Below, piece after piece: positions 26,181 to 35,134 of a stretch of DNA of 64,000 nucleotides. The position numbers were made by a program, and so were the translations under genes. Below the pieces are notes generated by a model, which searched no databases, was not told the DNA's origin, and was given only the letters and a program-made list of their open reading frames with translations. The stretch lies in the NCBI RefSeq assembly GCF_011753055.1, contig NZ_VWWJ01000023.1:80848-144847 (forward strand), written 5' to 3'. Positions within the stretch are counted from its first letter, which is position 1; each line of letters opens with the position of its first letter. Source of the DNA: Burkholderia sp. Ax-1719 (GTDB lineage Bacteria > Pseudomonadota > Gammaproteobacteria > Burkholderiales > Burkholderiaceae).

Positions 26181-26527
26181 GATCCGTGCTCCTCATTGCG
26201 AATGTCCCGATATCGACGTGCGGCGAGCGACATATCGGCAAAGGGAATTTTTTCAGTCTTCTTCTGAAAACAGTGCAGTACGTACACCGCGTCGCGAAAG
26301 GTCGCCACGTAGAGAATGCGGTAAGCATTGCCGTTTTCCCTAAGGCGAATTTCACGCGTGCCAGGACCGACGGGGTTGACGGGCTTCCAGTCGTCAGGAG
26401 GCTCACCGCCTTGCACGAGGCGAATTTGCCGCCCGGCTTCCTTGCGTGCCTTCAGCGGAAACGCCTGAAGATCCACGAGAGCACTGCCGCAAAACCGCAC
26501 GCGCTTTTCAAGTTTTAGACTATACAA
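26177..26527 (-). CDS. HigB/RelE-type toxin (phage Gp49-like)
   Basis: About 116 residues. Conserved family stretches are GSALVDLQAFPLKARKEAG, PDDWKPVNPVGPGTREIR, NAYRILYVATFRDAVYVLHCFQKKT and the C-terminal ARRYRDIR. Such toxins are ribosome-dependent mRNA endonucleases. The start is uncertain: TTG at 26527 has a GGAGG ribosome site 12 bases upstream and best matches family length; GTG at 26500 would give 107 residues. The open frame continuing upstream to 26764 has no family similarity. The sequence around the start (TATAC-AAAATTTT-ATATG) is an imperfect dyad that may be the antitoxin operator. Confidence 0.8.
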   Translation of the reverse strand: MYSLKLEKRVRFCGSALVDLQAFPLKARKEAGRQIRLVQGGEPPDDWKPVNPVGPGTREIRLRENGNAYRILYVATFRDAVYVLHCFQKKTEKIPFADMSLAARRYRDIRNEEHGS

Positions 26528-27009
26528 AATTTTATATGTCCTCCAGAGAATTGAGCGACCCCGCCGCAGCGCGGGGATGACATGGCTCAACTCTCTGCAA
26601 GGACGGGCGATTGCGCCCTCGATTCCATCAAGGTCTGCCGCAGCATTACCCATCCGGATAAGGCTCTCAAAACGCGGAATTCCCAATATATGAGCGACCC
26701 AATCACATATTGGAGATCTCAGAAAAACCGCCCTACAATCCGATCCATCCGAGATGACGTGCATCGCAGTCCAGAAGAACGCGCGTCAGCCCATCGGCCA
26801 AACCTAAAGAAAAGCCCGCAGCCGCGCCGCAGATGCGCTCCAGCGGGCAAAACCGGAGACGTTTGCCATGTTCCAGCCCGCGAAGTGCGCGGCCTCGTGC
26901 CGTCCGCCGTCCCGCGCGAATGCGCGCCGCCGCACCCCGAACCATGGCCCGCGCGCCGTCTTTTGACGCCGCGCGTTCATCTCCCGTCTTCTTTCAGATC
27001 GACCTCGCC
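26528..27009. promoter_or_regulatory. Intergenic region between toxin-antitoxin pair and sugar operon, with a candidate IclR promoter
   Basis: 482 bases with no supported gene. TTGGAG (26710-26715) and TACAAT (26734-26739) with an 18-base spacer form a plausible sigma-70 promoter directed at the IclR gene, with a transcript leader of about 265 bases. The leader is GC- and Ala-codon-rich but shows no recognised riboswitch. Confidence 0.4.
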
Positions 27010-27984
27010 ATGAACAAAGCGATGTCTCACAATCTCGCCGAGCGTCTTGACGACATCGACGCCGTGCCGGCGCCGAATGCCGCGAGCGTGCCCAAAGCGG
27101 CTCAAACGCAAGCGCAACCGAAAGCGCAACCCAAAGCCCACGCGGCCGGCGATGAAATCGTCGGACTGCCGGGCACGCTGCTCGACGGCTCGTCGCAGGC
27201 CGGCACGCAGACGCTCCTGCGCGGCCTCGCCATCCTCGAAGCCGCTGCAGCGGGCGTGCGCGATCTGCGCTCGTTCGGTGCGGTGCTTGGCACCACGCGC
27301 AGCACCACGCACCGGCTGGTGTCGAGCCTCGTGCAGGCGCGTTATCTGCGCCAGGTGCAGGGCGGTTATCTGCTCGGGCCGAAGCTGATCGAACTCGGCA
27401 CCATCGCGCTCGAACAGATGCCGCTCACGGCGGTCGCGCGCACGCACCTCGAAGCACTGGCGAACGCCACGCTCGACACGATTCACCTCGGCGTGCGCGA
27501 TGGCGACGACGTGCTCTATATCGACAAGATCCCCGGCCAGCGCGGTCTCGAAATGCGCTCGCGCGTGGGACACCGCATGCCGCTCGCTTCCACGGGCATC
27601 GGCAAGGCGATGATGCTCGACCTCGCGCCGCAGTCCTGGCGCGATCTGTTCGAGGCGTCGCGGCGCACGCTGGCGGCCGTGAGTTTCCGCCCCGATCACA
27701 GCCTCGACCCCGATACCTTCCTCAAGCGCATGGCCACCTATTCGGCGGGCGGTTATACGTTCGATCTTGAGGAAAACGAAATTTCGATCCGTTGCGTGGC
27801 GGCGCCCGTGCGCGACGCTTCGGGGGCGATCGTCGCGGCGCTGTCGGTGGCGAGCACGATTCCCTACATGCCGCTCGAACGCATGGATGAGCTGATTCCG
27901 GTCGTGCAGCGCGAGGCGCGCGCGATTTCGCAGGAACTCGGCTGGCGCGCGCCGCAGCCCACCACGCGCAGGATTCGCCGATGA
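27010..27984 (+). CDS. IclR-family transcriptional regulator of the sugar operon
   Basis: 324-residue regulator. After a variable Ala/Gln/Pro-rich leader of about 60 residues comes the IclR winged HTH at about 65-125 (TLLRGLAILEAAAAG, then SFGAVLGTTRSTTHRLVSSL) and the effector domain at about 140-315 (LYIDKIPGQRGLEMRS, MPLASTGIGKAM, SIRCVAAPVRDASG). IclR proteins of this type commonly control KDGal/KDPGal pathways. The ATG at 27010 is chosen because upstream in-frame sequence is Arg-rich and unlike the family; 27022 is also possible. Its stop overlaps the kinase start (ATGA), tying it to the operon it probably represses. Confidence 0.88.
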   Translation: MNKAMSHNLAERLDDIDAVPAPNAASVPKAAQTQAQPKAQPKAHAAGDEIVGLPGTLLDGSSQAGTQTLLRGLAILEAAAAGVRDLRSFGAVLGTTRSTTHRLVSSLVQARYLRQVQGGYLLGPKLIELGTIALEQMPLTAVARTHLEALANATLDTIHLGVRDGDDVLYIDKIPGQRGLEMRSRVGHRMPLASTGIGKAMMLDLAPQSWRDLFEASRRTLAAVSFRPDHSLDPDTFLKRMATYSAGGYTFDLEENEISIRCVAAPVRDASGAIVAALSVASTIPYMPLERMDELIPVVQREARAISQELGWRAPQPTTRRIRR

Positions 27985-28982
27985 CCGGCCGCACGACTGA
28001 ACACACTATGGAACACGGCAAGCACGAAGGCGCAGCGCTGATCGCGCTCGACTGGGGCACGACGTCGCTGCGCGCGTACCTCTTCGACGCGGCGGGCAAC
28101 GTGCTCGACACGCGCGTCTCGACGGCGGGCATCATGAATCTGCCCGTGCCGGCCGAAGAGGGCGGTTTCGACGCCGCTTTCGAGGAAGCCTGTGGCGTGT
28201 GGCTTGCGCAGGCGTCGTCGTTACCCGTGCTGGCGGCGGGGATGGTCGGCAGTGCGCAGGGCTGGGTGCAGGCGCCTTATGTCGAGACCCCCGCGGGTGA
28301 AGACGCGCTCGTGACCGGCATCGTCAAGGTGCGAACCCAAAACGGCGCGCAGATCGCCGTCGTGCCCGGCGTGCTCGAACCGGGCGCGCTGCCGAACGTG
28401 ATGCGCGGCGAAGAAACGCAGATTTTCGGCGCACTGAGCGGCAAGACGTCACAGGACACCGCGCTGATCGGCCTGCCGGGCACGCACGCCAAATGGGCGG
28501 TCGTGGAAGGCGCACGCATCGCGCGCTTTTACACCTTCATGACGGGCGAGGTCTACGCCGCGCTCAAGGCGCACACGATCCTCGGCCGCACCATGAAGCT
28601 GCCCGCCGCGCCCGACACCGCCGCGTTCCTGCGCGGCGTGACGGTGGCGCGCGAACACGGCAGCGCGGGCCTGCTCGCCACTGCGTTCAGCACGCGCACG
28701 CTGGGCCTCACCGATCAACTGGCCGCCGACGAACAACCCGACTATCTCTCCGGTCTCGTGATCGGCCATGAACTGGCCGGGCTGGAAGCGGTGCTGGCGC
28801 GCCGCGACGTGGCGCTCGCGGGCTGCGCGCCGCAACTGATTGGCGCCGATGCCTTGTGCGAGCGCTATCGGCTGGCGCTGGCGCAGTTTGGCTGCACCGG
28901 CGCGCAGATCGTGCGCGATGCGACCGAGCGCGGCCTCTGGCGCATCGCGGTGCGCGCGGGCCTCGTCAACGCCGTGGTCTGA
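27981..28982 (+). CDS. dgoK: 2-dehydro-3-deoxygalactonokinase
   Basis: 333-residue sugar-acid kinase that phosphorylates 2-dehydro-3-deoxygalactonate (KDGal) at C6. The ATP-binding phosphate-1 region is LIALDWGTTSLRAYLFDAAG, and the DgoK signatures TAGIMNLP, LPGTHAKWAVVEG and FMTGEVYA are present. Length matches the family. It overlaps the IclR gene by 4 bases and precedes the aldolase that uses its product by 46 bases. Confidence 0.93.
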   Translation: MTGRTTEHTMEHGKHEGAALIALDWGTTSLRAYLFDAAGNVLDTRVSTAGIMNLPVPAEEGGFDAAFEEACGVWLAQASSLPVLAAGMVGSAQGWVQAPYVETPAGEDALVTGIVKVRTQNGAQIAVVPGVLEPGALPNVMRGEETQIFGALSGKTSQDTALIGLPGTHAKWAVVEGARIARFYTFMTGEVYAALKAHTILGRTMKLPAAPDTAAFLRGVTVAREHGSAGLLATAFSTRTLGLTDQLAADEQPDYLSGLVIGHELAGLEAVLARRDVALAGCAPQLIGADALCERYRLALAQFGCTGAQIVRDATERGLWRIAVRAGLVNAVV

Positions 28983-29028
28983 CAACGCCCGCACCCGTAC
29001 ACGCTCACGCTCATAACAGGACACGCAC

Positions 29029-29715
29029 ATGCAACCCGAACTGAACCTGCCCGCTCCGTACACGCCTCACGCCGGCTTCGTCGCCGCGTTTGCCGCGTGC
29101 CGGATGGTCGCGATCGTGCGTGGCATCAAGCCCGCCGAAGCCGCCGAACATGGCCGCGCGATCTATGAGGCGGGCTTCCGGATCATCGAAGTGCCGCTCA
29201 ATTCGCCGTCGCCGCTGGAGAGCATCGCGGCGCTGCGCGCGACGTTGCCCGCCGACGCGCTGATCGGCGCGGGCACCGTGCTCTCGACCGAGCGCGTGCG
29301 CGACGTGAAAGCCGCGGGCGGCGAACTGATCGTGATGCCTCATGCGGATACCGAAGTGATCCTCGCCGCCAAGCTGCAAGGTCTCGCCTGCGTGCCGGGC
29401 GTCGCCACGCCGACGGAAGCGTTCGCCGCGCTCAAGTGCGGCGCGGACGGTCTCAAGATGTTCCCCGCCGAACAGCTTGGCCCGGAGGTGACGAAGGCCT
29501 GGCGCGCCGTGATTCCGGCCGTCGTGCCGCTCTTGCCGGTGGGCGGCGTGAAGCCCGACAACATGGGGCCGCAACTGGCCGCGGGCGCGAGCGGCTTTGG
29601 CCTCGGATCGGCGCTCTACAAGCCGGGCCAGGACGTGGCGGCGACGCGCGCCAATGCGCTCGCGTTTATCGCGGGCTGGAGTGAAACGGCGCGCGCCCAC
29701 GGAGCCAAAGCGTGA
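29029..29715 (+). CDS. dgoA: 2-dehydro-3-deoxy-6-phosphogalactonate aldolase
   Basis: 228-residue class I aldolase that splits KDPGal to pyruvate and glyceraldehyde 3-phosphate. The catalytic Glu is in RIIEVPLNSP and the Schiff-base Lys in GLKMFPAEQLG; LPVGGVKPDNM closes the phosphate site. It is the single-domain aldolase, not the aldolase-dehydratase fusion of older nomenclature. Follows dgoK by 46 bases and overlaps the next SDR gene by 4 bases. The product enters glycolysis, whose gap gene is also in this window. Confidence 0.92.
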   Translation: MQPELNLPAPYTPHAGFVAAFAACRMVAIVRGIKPAEAAEHGRAIYEAGFRIIEVPLNSPSPLESIAALRATLPADALIGAGTVLSTERVRDVKAAGGELIVMPHADTEVILAAKLQGLACVPGVATPTEAFAALKCGADGLKMFPAEQLGPEVTKAWRAVIPAVVPLLPVGGVKPDNMGPQLAAGASGFGLGSALYKPGQDVAATRANALAFIAGWSETARAHGAKA

Positions 29716-30488
29716 ATCGCCTGACGGGCAAGGTCGCACTCGTGACCGGCGCGGGACGCGGCATCGGCGCGGCGATTGCGCGCGCGTTCGCCGCTGAGGG
29801 CGCGGCGGTCGTGCTCGCGGAACTCGATATCGCCACGGCCCAAGGGACGGCGCGCGAGATCGCGGAAGCAAGCGGCGCGCGCGTGCTCGCCGTGCAGACC
29901 GACGTGACGCAATCCGCTTCGGTGCAGGCCGCCGTGAGCGAAGCGCAGGAGGCGTTCGGCCCTGTCGATGTGCTCGTGAACAACGCCGGCATCAACGTTT
30001 TCGCCGATCCGCTCACGATGACCGACGACGACTGGCGGCGCTGCTTCGCCGTCGATCTGGACGGCGTGTGGAACGGCTGTCGCGCGGTGCTGCCGGGTAT
30101 GGTCGAACGGCGCGCGGGCAGCATCATCAACATCGCCTCGACACACGCGTTCCAGATCATTCCGGGCTGCTTCCCGTATCCGGTGGCGAAGCACGGTGTG
30201 ATCGGCCTTACGCGGGCGCTGGGCATCGAATACGCGCCGAGGAACGTGCGCGTGAACGCCATCGCGCCGGGCTACATCGAAACGCAGCTCACGCACGACT
30301 GGTGGAACGCTCAGCCCGACCCCGAAGCGGCGCGCCGCGCCACCCTCGAATTGCCGCCGATGAAGCGCATCGGCAAGCCGGAGGAAGTGGCGATGACAGC
30401 CGTGTTCCTCGCCTCGGACGAAGCGCCGTTCATCAACGCGAGCTGTATCACCATCGATGGCGGCCGCACGGCGCTGCATCACGAATAA
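29712..30488 (+). CDS. Short-chain dehydrogenase/reductase in the sugar operon
   Basis: 258-residue classical SDR: cofactor loop TGAGRGIG, NNAG (VLVNNAGIN), catalytic Ser in NIASTH, the YPVAK catalytic Tyr/Lys pair and the IAPGYIET loop. An acidic residue after beta-2 (ELDIATA) suggests NAD rather than NADP. Overlapped by dgoA (ATGA). Its substrate is probably a sugar or sugar acid of the same pathway; a second, XylB-like SDR at 34334 is the better candidate for the aldose 1-dehydrogenase, so this one may act on a different isomer or a keto-sugar acid. Confidence 0.85.
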   Translation: MNRLTGKVALVTGAGRGIGAAIARAFAAEGAAVVLAELDIATAQGTAREIAEASGARVLAVQTDVTQSASVQAAVSEAQEAFGPVDVLVNNAGINVFADPLTMTDDDWRRCFAVDLDGVWNGCRAVLPGMVERRAGSIINIASTHAFQIIPGCFPYPVAKHGVIGLTRALGIEYAPRNVRVNAIAPGYIETQLTHDWWNAQPDPEAARRATLELPPMKRIGKPEEVAMTAVFLASDEAPFINASCITIDGGRTALHHE

Positions 30489-30673
30489 ACGCAGCACCGC
30501 AGTATCGAAGTAAAAACAGCAGCAAAAAAAGCAGTACTAAAAAGCAGCACGAAGGCAATACAAGGTAGCAAGACATCGCATCACTTTCGCCGCGGCGCTG
30601 GCCGCGCGCGGGCGAAGGCAGAACAAGCGGCCGTTACCCTTCCCGTGACTGAAGAAGACAGGAGACTGACACC

Positions 30674-31675
30674 ATGCAACGCAGGATTTTCCTCACGCTG
30701 ATCGCCGCCGCGACAACCGCAGTGCTCGTCCAGGCGCCCGTCGCGCAAGCCGCCGATCCGGTGAAGATCGGCTTTCTCGTCAAGCAGCCCGAAGAACCGT
30801 GGTTCCAGGACGAATGGAAGTTCGCCGAAGCCGCCGCGAAGGAAAAGGGCTTCACGCTGGTGAAGATCGGTGCGCCGTCGGGCGAGAAGGTGATGAGCGC
30901 GATCGACAACCTGGCCGCGCAAAAGGCGCAGGGCTTCATCATCTGCACGCCTGACGTCAAGCTCGGGCCGGGCATCGTTGCCAAGGCCAAGGCCGACAAC
31001 CTCAAGATGATGACGGTGGACGACCGCCTCGTCGACGGTGCGGGCAAGCCGATCGAGTCAGTGCCGCACATGGGCATCTCGGCGTACAACATCGGCAAGC
31101 AGGTGGGTGACGGCATCGCCGCCGAAATCAAGAAGCGCGGCTGGGACATGAAGGACGTCGGCGCGATCGACGTGACCTACGAACAGCTGCCGACGGCGCA
31201 TGACCGCACCAGCGGCGCGACCGACGCGCTGGTGGCCGCTGGCTTCCCGAAGGCGAACATCATCGCCGCGCCGCAAGCCAAGACCGACACGGAAAACGCC
31301 TTCAACGCCGCCAACATCGCGCTGACCAAGAACCCGCAGTTCAAGCACTGGGTCGCCTACGGTCTGAACGACGAAGCCGTGCTCGGCGCGGTGCGCGCAG
31401 CGGAAGGCCGCGGCTTCAAGGCCGACAACATGATCGGTATCGGCATCGGCGGGTCGGATTCGGCGCTCAACGAGTTCAAGAAGCCGAACCCGACGGGCTT
31501 CTACGGCACCGTCATCATCAGCCCGAAGCGCCACGGCGAAGAGACCTCGGACCTGATGTACGCCTGGATCACGCAAGGCAAGGAACCGCCGAAGCTCACG
31601 CTGACGACGGGCATGCTGGCCACGCGCGACAACGTGGAAAGCGTGCGCCAGCAGATGGGTCTCGCTTCGAAGTAA
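30674..31675 (+). CDS. L-arabinose/D-galactose ABC transporter substrate-binding protein (AraF-like)
   Basis: 333-residue periplasmic binding protein with signal peptide MQRRIFLTLIAAATTAVLVQA and cleavage near AQA-ADP. It matches E. coli AraF along its length by eye: KIGFLVKQPEEPWFQDEWKF, GFIICTPDVKLG, MMTVDDRLVD, KHWVAYGLNDEAVLGGVR-like stretch, and RDNVESV near the end. AraF binds both L-arabinose and D-galactose, so context decides; the surrounding Dgo genes favour galactose. About 185 bases separate it from the SDR gene, so it may have its own promoter. Confidence 0.92.
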   Translation: MQRRIFLTLIAAATTAVLVQAPVAQAADPVKIGFLVKQPEEPWFQDEWKFAEAAAKEKGFTLVKIGAPSGEKVMSAIDNLAAQKAQGFIICTPDVKLGPGIVAKAKADNLKMMTVDDRLVDGAGKPIESVPHMGISAYNIGKQVGDGIAAEIKKRGWDMKDVGAIDVTYEQLPTAHDRTSGATDALVAAGFPKANIIAAPQAKTDTENAFNAANIALTKNPQFKHWVAYGLNDEAVLGAVRAAEGRGFKADNMIGIGIGGSDSALNEFKKPNPTGFYGTVIISPKRHGEETSDLMYAWITQGKEPPKLTLTTGMLATRDNVESVRQQMGLASK

Positions 31676-31762
31676 GCGCTGGATAGAGGTTGTTTAGGGT
31701 GTTTCCCGCTGCGGCGCGCTCCGGATGAGCGTGTCGCAGCGATCGAATGAGAGGAAACCGAA

Positions 31763-33274
31763 GTGTCAGCGACACTGCGTTTTGACAATATCGGCAAAGT
31801 ATTCCCGGGCGTGCGCGCGCTAGACGGCGTGTCGTTCGACGTGAACGCCGGCGAAGTGCATGGCCTGATGGGCGAGAACGGCGCGGGCAAATCGACGCTG
31901 CTGAAGATTCTGGGCGGCGAATATCAGCCGGATTCGGGCCGCATCCTGATGGACGGCAACGAAGTGAAGTTCGCCGACGCGGCGGCTTCGATCGGCTCCG
32001 GCATCGCGGTGATTCACCAGGAACTGCAGTACGTGCCCGATCTCACCGTGGCGGAAAACCTGCTGCTCGGCGCGCTGCCCAATGCGCTCGGCTGGGTGAA
32101 GCGCGGCGAGGCGCGCCAGTTCGTGCGCGAACGGCTGGCGGCGATGGGCGTGGATCTCGATCCGGCCGCGAAGCTGCGCAAGCTCTCCATCGCGCAACGC
32201 CAGATGGTGGAAATCTGCAAGGCGCTGCTGCGCAATGCGCGCGTGATTGCGCTGGATGAGCCCACCAGCTCGCTCTCGCACCGCGAGACCGAAGTGCTGT
32301 TCAAGCTCGTGCGCGAACTGCGTGCGGATAACCGTGCGCTTATCTATATCTCGCACCGCATGGACGAGATCTACGAGCTGTGCAACGCCTGCACGATCTT
32401 CCGCGACGGCCGCAAGGTGGCCTCGCACGAGAAGCTCGAAGAGGTGAAGCGCGAAACGCTCGTCCACGAAATGGTGGGCCGCGAGATCAGCGACATCTAC
32501 AACTACACGCCGCGCGAGCATGGCAACGTGCGTTTCGCGGTGCGGGGCGTCGAAGGTCATCCTCTGTCTGAGGCGGCCAGCTTCGAGGTGAAGGCGGGCG
32601 AGATCGTCGGTTTCTTTGGCCTTGTGGGCGCGGGCCGCAGCGAACTGATGCAGCTCATCTACGGCACGCACAAGCGCCGCGCCGGCGAGATCGAACTCGA
32701 CGGCAAGACGATCCGCGTGAAGAGCGCGAGCGACGCGATCCGTCACGGCATCGTGTTGTGCCCGGAAGACCGCAAGGAGCAGGGCATCGTGGCGATGGCG
32801 ACGGTTTCGGAGAACATCAACATCAGTTGCCGCCGCCATTTCTTGCGCGCGGGCATGTTCCTCGACCGCAAGAAGGAAGCGGAAACCGCGGATCGCTTCA
32901 TCAAGCTGCTGAAGATCAAGACGCCGAGCCGCCGCCAGAAAATCCGCTTTCTGTCAGGCGGCAACCAGCAGAAAGCGATTCTGTCGCGCTGGCTCGCCGA
33001 ACCGGATCTGAAAGTCGTGATTCTCGACGAACCGACGCGCGGCATCGACGTCGGCGCGAAGCATGAAATCTACAACGTGATCTACCAGCTTGCCGAACGC
33101 GGCTGCGCGATCGTGATGGTGTCGTCGGAGTTGCCGGAAGTGCTCGGTGTGTCGGATCGCATCGTGGTGATGCGCGAAGGCCGCATTTCGGGCGAGTTGC
33201 CGCGCAGCGCGGCGAGCGAACACACGGTGCTTGACCTGGCGTTGCCCAAGCGCACGCAGGCCAAGGCCGCATGA
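31763..33274 (+). CDS. Sugar ABC transporter ATP-binding protein (AraG-like)
   Basis: 503-residue tandem-ATPase subunit. First cassette about 1-235: Walker A GENGAGKST, signature region LSIAQRQMVEICKAL, Walker B VIALDEPTSSLS. Second cassette about 255-495: a degenerate Walker A GLVGAGRSE and signature LSGGNQQKAILSRWL with Walker B VVILDEPTRGIDVG. A less canonical second P-loop is normal for the monosaccharide CUT2 class. GTG start with GAGAGGAAA ribosome site. Drives uptake together with the AraF- and AraH-like proteins. Confidence 0.93.
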   Translation: MSATLRFDNIGKVFPGVRALDGVSFDVNAGEVHGLMGENGAGKSTLLKILGGEYQPDSGRILMDGNEVKFADAAASIGSGIAVIHQELQYVPDLTVAENLLLGALPNALGWVKRGEARQFVRERLAAMGVDLDPAAKLRKLSIAQRQMVEICKALLRNARVIALDEPTSSLSHRETEVLFKLVRELRADNRALIYISHRMDEIYELCNACTIFRDGRKVASHEKLEEVKRETLVHEMVGREISDIYNYTPREHGNVRFAVRGVEGHPLSEAASFEVKAGEIVGFFGLVGAGRSELMQLIYGTHKRRAGEIELDGKTIRVKSASDAIRHGIVLCPEDRKEQGIVAMATVSENINISCRRHFLRAGMFLDRKKEAETADRFIKLLKIKTPSRRQKIRFLSGGNQQKAILSRWLAEPDLKVVILDEPTRGIDVGAKHEIYNVIYQLAERGCAIVMVSSELPEVLGVSDRIVVMREGRISGELPRSAASEHTVLDLALPKRTQAKAA

Positions 33275-33297
33275 GTGGACGGGGAGGAGTGACTGAA

Positions 33298-34314
33298 ATG
33301 CAAGCAAGAGAAAACCTGGCGGCTGAAACTGCCAAGAGCGTGGCGGACGCGCTAATTCCTAGTCCCAACGACAAGCAGAAGTGGTGGCAGCAGATCACCG
33401 AATACAGCCTGATCGTGATTTTCGCGGTCATGTTTATCGTGATGTCGCTGACCGTCGATCACTTCTTCTCGATCGAGAACATGCTGGGCCTCGCGCTGTC
33501 GGTCTCGCAGATCGGCATGGTGGCCTGCACGATGATGTTCTGCCTCGCCTCGCGCGACTTCGACTTGTCCGTCGGCTCGACGGTGGCGTTCGCGGGCGTG
33601 CTCTGCGCGATGGTGCTCAACGCGACCGGCAACACGTTTATCGCCATCGTCGCGGCAGTGGCGGCGGGCGCGGCGATTGGCTTCGTGAATGGCGCGGTGA
33701 TCGCGTATCTGCGCATCAATGCGCTGATCACCACGCTCGCGACGATGGAAATTGTGCGCGGTCTGGGCTTTATCGTGTCGCATGGTCAGGCCGTGGGCGT
33801 GTCGTCGGATACGTTCATTGCGATGGGCACGGTGGCGTTCTTCGGCGTGCAGTTGCCGATCTGGGTGACGCTGTTCTGCTTTATCGCCTTCGGCGTGATG
33901 CTCAATCAGACGGTGTATGGGCGCAATACGCTGGCGATCGGCGGCAATCCGGAAGCGTCGCGTCTGGCCGGTATCAAGGTCGAACGCACGCGCGTGTGGA
34001 TCTTCCTGATCCAGGGCGCGGTGACGGCGCTCGCGGGCGTGATTCTCGCGGCGCGTATCACGTCGGGTCAGCCGAATGCGGCGGAAGGCTTCGAGCTGAA
34101 CGTGATTTCGGCGTGCGTGCTGGGCGGCGTGTCGCTGCTGGGCGGCCGCGCGACGATCTCGGGCGTGGTGATCGGCGTGCTGATCATGGGCACGGTCGAG
34201 AACGTCATGAACCTGCTCAATATCGATGCGTTCTATCAGTACCTCGTGCGCGGTGCGATCCTGCTCGCGGCGGTGCTGCTCGACCAGTTGAAGAACCGCG
34301 GCGCGCGCGATTAA
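33298..34314 (+). CDS. Sugar ABC transporter permease (AraH-like)
   Basis: 338-residue inner-membrane permease of the CUT2/BPD_transp_2 family with 8-10 membrane segments. Family landmarks: FCLASRDFDLSVGSTVAFAGV, INALITTLATMEIVRGLGFI and the ISACVLGGVSLLGGRATISG loop. A GGGGAGGAG ribosome site at 33281-33289 points to the ATG at 33298; an in-frame ATG at 33271 overlaps the araG-like stop (ATGA) and is an alternative giving 9 more residues. Confidence 0.92.
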   Translation: MQARENLAAETAKSVADALIPSPNDKQKWWQQITEYSLIVIFAVMFIVMSLTVDHFFSIENMLGLALSVSQIGMVACTMMFCLASRDFDLSVGSTVAFAGVLCAMVLNATGNTFIAIVAAVAAGAAIGFVNGAVIAYLRINALITTLATMEIVRGLGFIVSHGQAVGVSSDTFIAMGTVAFFGVQLPIWVTLFCFIAFGVMLNQTVYGRNTLAIGGNPEASRLAGIKVERTRVWIFLIQGAVTALAGVILAARITSGQPNAAEGFELNVISACVLGGVSLLGGRATISGVVIGVLIMGTVENVMNLLNIDAFYQYLVRGAILLAAVLLDQLKNRGARD

Positions 34315-34333
34315 AACCATCGGGAGGGTTCAG

Positions 34334-35134
34334 ATGTCGTCTCCGGCCAACGCCAGCGCGCATCACGCGCATGAAAGCTACGCGCGCTATCCGAGCCTCA
34401 AGGATCGCGTCGTCCTGATTACGGGCGGCGCGACCGGCATCGGCGCGTCGTTCGTCGAGCACTTCGCCGCGCAGGGAGCGCGCGTGGCGTTCTTCGATAT
34501 CGACGCAACAGCGGGCGAAGCGCTCGCCGATGAACTCGGCGATTCGCTTCATAAGCCTTTGTTCGCAACAGTCGATCTCACCGATATCGCTGCATTGCGC
34601 GCCGCCATCGCCGATGTAAAGGCGGCGCTCGGCCCCATCGAAGTGCTGGTGAACAACGCCGCGAACGACAAGCGCCACACGCTCGCGGACGTCACGCCCG
34701 AGTTCTTCGATGCGGGTATCGCCGTGAACGTGCGTCATCAATTGTTCGCGGCGCAGGCGGTGGCCGAAGACATGAAGGCCGCGAAAAAAGGCTCGATCAT
34801 CAACCTCGGCTCGATTAGCTGGATGCTCAAGAACAGCGACTACCCGGTCTATGTGATGAGCAAATCGGCGGTGCAGGGTTTGACGCGCGGACTCGCGAAG
34901 GACCTCGGCCAGTTCGGCATCCGCGTGAATTCGCTGGTGCCGGGCTGGGTGATGACCGAGAAGCAGCGCCGCCTGTGGCTCACCGACGAAGGGCGCGAAA
35001 ACATCAAGCGCGGCCAGTGCATCGACGCCGAACTGCTGCCCGAGGACCTCGCGCGCATGGCGCTATTCCTCGCCGCCGACGACAGCCGCATGATCACCTC
35101 GCAGGACATTGTCGTGGACGGAGGCTGGGCATGA
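34334..35134 (+). CDS. SDR aldose 1-dehydrogenase (XylB-like; probable D-galactose/L-arabinose 1-dehydrogenase)
   Basis: 266-residue SDR. It resembles Caulobacter XylB (xylose dehydrogenase) by eye: VLVNNAANDKRHTLADVT, NVRHQLFAAQAVA, NLGSISWML and the QDIVVDGGW ending all have counterparts. Cofactor loop TGGATGIG; FDID after beta-2 indicates NAD; catalytic Ser in GSIS and Tyr/Lys as YVMSK. It would oxidise the aldose to an aldonolactone. The lactonase follows with a 4-base overlap (ATGA), which supports that step. Which aldose is preferred cannot be told from sequence. Confidence 0.86.
   Translation: MSSPANASAHHAHESYARYPSLKDRVVLITGGATGIGASFVEHFAAQGARVAFFDIDATAGEALADELGDSLHKPLFATVDLTDIAALRAAIADVKAALGPIEVLVNNAANDKRHTLADVTPEFFDAGIAVNVRHQLFAAQAVAEDMKAAKKGSIINLGSISWMLKNSDYPVYVMSKSAVQGLTRGLAKDLGQFGIRVNSLVPGWVMTEKQRRLWLTDEGRENIKRGQCIDAELLPEDLARMALFLAADDSRMITSQDIVVDGGWA

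Noticed and set aside
26528..26764. Upstream extension of the toxin frame to 195 residues
   Set aside because: No family similarity in the extension, and a GGAGG ribosome site lies inside it close to the likely start.
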